From: Actinostola sp. cb2023
Taxonomy: Eukaryota > Cnidaria > Anthozoa > Actiniaria > Actinostolidae
Assembly (NCBI GenBank): GCA_033675265.1
Contig: JAUJYZ010000054.1
Span: forward strand, 124,001 to 188,000
Direction of reading: 5' to 3'
DNA length: 64,000 bases
Below, piece after piece: positions 61,095 to 64,000 of this stretch. The stretch's first letter is position 1; every line of letters begins with the position of its first letter. The notes under the pieces are model-generated. The model did not search any database. It worked only from the letters and a program-made list of their open reading frames with translations, and was not told where the DNA came from. Position numbers and translations under genes: made by a program.

Positions 61095-62310
61095 CAAGGC
61101 TAGGCTTTTTTACTATGCCCTCGGGTAAAGAGTTCAATTCCCTATAGTGCATGGGAAATATGAGTTTTTGAGTAAGGGTAAGCTTGTGAATTCATATGTC
61201 TAATGGCAGTATGCCATCTGTTGCGACAAGTCCGTAGTATAGTTTGTACATCATGCGGAGTCGCATTATCTTTCTTTTGCTTTTAAGTGGCTGCCATTCC
61301 AGTCGGTCAAGCATTTCGCTATAACACTCGATGTTCTGTTATAATTTCTGAATACAAAACGTGTGCTCGGCGCTGAACCATTTCAATGTTGCTAATGTAA
61401 TTAACTAGTCTTCGTGTGCATGTAGTGGACGGACTAGGCTAAAATAGGCTAGTCCTAGGTCCTAGTCCTAGGGTCTTGATCTTAGGAGAGTTCGCGGCTT
61501 GTAGGCTTCGCGAGAGTACTATTCGCTTTCTTGATGATATTGCTGACATGAATGTTCCAGCTCAGATCTGATGAAACCGCAGTGATGCCTAAATACTTGG
61601 ATGGATCTACTGAGCGTAGGGTTTTGCCATGGAGAGCATACTCATGTGCAATAAGCTGGCGTTTACGTCCGACGCGAAGGACATCACATTTGTCGGGGTG
61701 GAATTTCATGTCCCATTTCTTCTCGCATTGAGCTAATCTGTCAAGATCACTTTGCAGAATGGCAGAATCCAAATCTGAGAATGAATGGTGAGATATGCAA
61801 TGGTATCATCTACAACGAGTTAGCCTCTCAGAAAGATCGTTAATATAGAATATAAAGAGACGGGAACTAGGACCGAGCCCTGAGATACTCCTGATAGCAC
61901 GTCTACTTCATTAGATGATACTCCATTTAGCAAAAAGCGCTGCTTCCCGTTTGTTAGGAAAGACTGAATCCACTGTATAGACTTACCACATATGCCATAT
62001 CTCAGTTAATTTTGTAATAAGGTGTCGATGGCATACCTTATCGAATGCTTTGCCAAAGCCCATCACCAGAATCAGGTCAGTTTGATAACCCTCGTGCATG
62101 TTGTTGATAAATCCTGAGCGAAGCCCGCATCTCACATAATCGTTTGTCCACTCCCTGAATCCGGCCATGCTGTAACGGATAAAGTATGTGATGATCTTTT
62201 GCATGGTGCGTAATAGAGCTCGTTATAATATGCGGTTCCATCAATTTGCATGCGATGCATCGGTAAGTGAGATCGGTTGATAGTTGCTCGGGTCATGTCT
62301 GGAACCTTTC
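61095..62310 (-). pseudogene. Non-LTR retrotransposon reverse transcriptase, degraded
   Basis: Reading down the minus strand: GKAFDKVCHRHLITKL, then QWIQSFLTNGKQRF and GVSQGSVLVP, then LDRLAQCEKKWDMKFHPDKC and YLGITAVSSDLSWN, then MLDRLEWQPLKSKRK and MMYKLYYGLV. This is the order of a CR1/L2 or Jockey-type reverse transcriptase C-terminal half. The catalytic F/YxDD block is obliterated and several shifts and stops occur. The endonuclease is absent. Confidence 0.8.
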
Positions 62311-63640
62311 ATATTGGAGCTACATTAGCAGGTTTCCAGTCATATATTATATTACAGCGAGTATATTAGCTACAGGATTTGCTAATTATTTCAATACTTT
62401 TGGCATGATGCCATCAGGGCCAGGTGATTGTATCTTTTACATTACCTTTACTCATTCCTTGGATCTGAGATTGTTCTGCCGTTTGTTTTTAAGCTTGATA
62501 CCCCCATGTTGTCAGTTCTACGATGTTTAATGAAGGACTAAAATATTTTCGTTCCTGAGTACTCGTTGGTACTGCCTTGCATAGGAGACATTATGGATTC
62601 TACGTATTTCCAATATTATTATCGTTATTACGTTTCCTGCAATTTATTCCGAAATTGAGATGGTATTCAAGTGTAGCCTATGCATAGTCTGCCAAGAATC
62701 AATTTGTGAAGCTCTAAGATGTCCAAAGGCAACGACAGCAACATGATCCTTTCACGGAATTGGCATGAGCATCTTTCAATTCGACACCGAGAGTAATCCC
62801 AGCTATGCTGTTGTTCAGCAACAGAGCTGAAGACAATAGCTATATCAGTTCCAGAACGTGATCTGCGTGCAATCAATGACAATCTGGAGGAGGATAAATC
62901 GCAAGAGAAACCTGCGTTGCGCTCATGATTCCACTTGAACATTTTATGACGTCAAGTGTGTGTCAATAAGAGTACAGACAATTACTCAAAACCATCTGCA
63001 ATTTGTTAAAAAGCAAAAAATAAATAAAACCTTTACTAGCACACATCCTCGAGGCATAATATCTACAAAATCTATTTCACGTTTTGGAAAGTAACAATGT
63101 TGCGTTACTGCATCTGGTTCAAGCATGAATAACTGATAATAAAGCCACATATTACTTACATCGAAGCCTGCAAAGCATTCTGGAAGTTAATGTTATATTA
63201 GCCTGATATGCCACAAAAATGTTGAAAAAGCAGCCTGACCCATTTTTGTTCCATTTTGGGTACTTTTGACATGCTTTGGACTTTATTTTGTGCTTAGAAC
63301 ACATTCTTTGCCATGAGCTTGGTAACCAGGCAATCCTGAATTTGGTCATTTTACAAATTCTATCCCTACAGTCGAAGGAAAAGAGATTTTAATGGGCACC
63401 GGTCCTAAAGTTGTTAGGTATATCCTAAGGTAGCTACATGCCAACTTTGGTGCTTTTGTCCACTGTGTATAGATCTGGCCAAAATTTTGCACTTAGCCAC
63501 TTGACTATGGTCGCAACAGGAGATTCAACTGTATTTCATAATTCAGAATGGGCTTCCTGTGTTCGTGTTGGGCTACCTGTGCTTTAAAATCGGCGACCAA
63601 GCAGATGGCTTGTTTTTATTTCTCTACATTATTTCACTGG
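62311..63640. other. Intergenic, nothing recognised
   Basis: No domain in any frame. 63548-63585 has GGGCTTCCTGTG and GTTGGGCTACCTGTGCTT, faintly like the 30-bp satellite unit. Confidence 0.45.
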
Positions 63641-63644
63641 TGCA

Positions 63645-63905
63645 AAGTAATAATAGTAATAATAGATATTGGGAGCATCCCACAAGGTCTCGATGCTCTT
63701 ACAAATATGTACTAACTAAATAAACCTAAAAATCCTATTTACAATCTTAATGAGTCCAATGAACGAATATAATAGATTATGGAGTTCCATAATCTTGGAG
63801 CGATAACTTGAATTAAATGACCTATCGCCATAGCTCTTAGTGTTAGACGATGGTACGACAAGTAGGTTCCGTGATGCTGATCTTAAAGAACGACTAACGA
63901 CTAGG
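63645..63905 (-). pseudogene. LINE reverse transcriptase C-terminal end and tail
   Basis: The minus strand encodes LRSASRNLLVVPSSNTKSYG followed by DRSFN, the CR1/L2 C-terminal block, then TGAGCATCGAGACCTTGTGGG-like 3' sequence and a (TTATTA)n tail. Confidence 0.6.
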
Positions 63906-63907
63906 CC

Positions 63908-64000
63908 AGGGGCGGATCTAGAGATTTTGAAAGGGAGTGCACCACTAAGGCAAGGGGCCGTAAGGCCCCTTCTTCTAGGGGGTGTGGGGGCATGCCCCCC
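63908..64000. mobile_element. End of a GGGGCGGATC-type element, cut by window edge
   Basis: CAGGGGCGGATCTAGAGATT, then AGGGAGTGCACCA and GGGGGCATGCCCCC match the inverted right end of the element at 15364-15650. Confidence 0.75.

Overview
This is animal nuclear DNA. It has split genes with GT/AG introns and about 50 repeats and transposon remnants packed between and inside the genes. Every recognisable gene is metazoan: myo-inositol-3-phosphate synthase, a C19orf47-type SAM-domain protein, a Golgi GlcNAc-transferase of the MGAT2 family, and a secreted ShK plus discoidin (F5/8C) protein. Together with the transposon mix (Penelope, Ty3/gypsy, CR1/L2-like LINEs, TTAA-flanked and TA-flanked foldback elements, a mobile PIN-like/CXC gene) this suggests a marine invertebrate such as a sponge or cnidarian. 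The sequence alone does not settle which.

Layout. 1-14839 (minus): seven exons of the C19orf47-like gene, running off the left edge. Its introns hold an AAT microsatellite, a split 44-bp minisatellite, a broken PIN/CXC transposon gene, gypsy gag and Penelope fragments and many foldback elements. 14840-17527: the gap between this gene and the head-to-head ISYNA1 gene, with poly-G/poly-C repeats and a candidate promoter. 17531-28003 (plus): complete ISYNA1, six coding exons in phase (557 codons), whose introns carry nested transposons. 28593-32400: mobile elements, including the dispersed element that appears to have seeded the large satellite. 32616-46126 (minus): a two-exon MGAT2-like gene. 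Its 12.26-kb intron contains a 7.2-kb array of about 240 copies of a 30-bp unit. 47929-51005 (plus): ShK - Pro/Glu/Ala linker - F5/8C gene with a damaged third exon. 51006-64000: mostly non-coding, with LINE ends, a gypsy integrase with LTR, and foldback elements.

The genes show no shared pathway. C19orf47-like and ISYNA1 diverge and may share a promoter region. The most notable object is the intronic satellite. Its two CpG sites account for the main unit variants (both products of CpG decay are present), it shows about 810-bp higher-order periodicity, it starts inside the end of a dispersed transposon, and in the sense of the host transcript each unit carries a branch-point-like TACTAAG followed by CACAG|G.

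All calls come from reading the sequence. Exon limits rest on splice consensus, codon phase and remembered family similarity. No database search was run.
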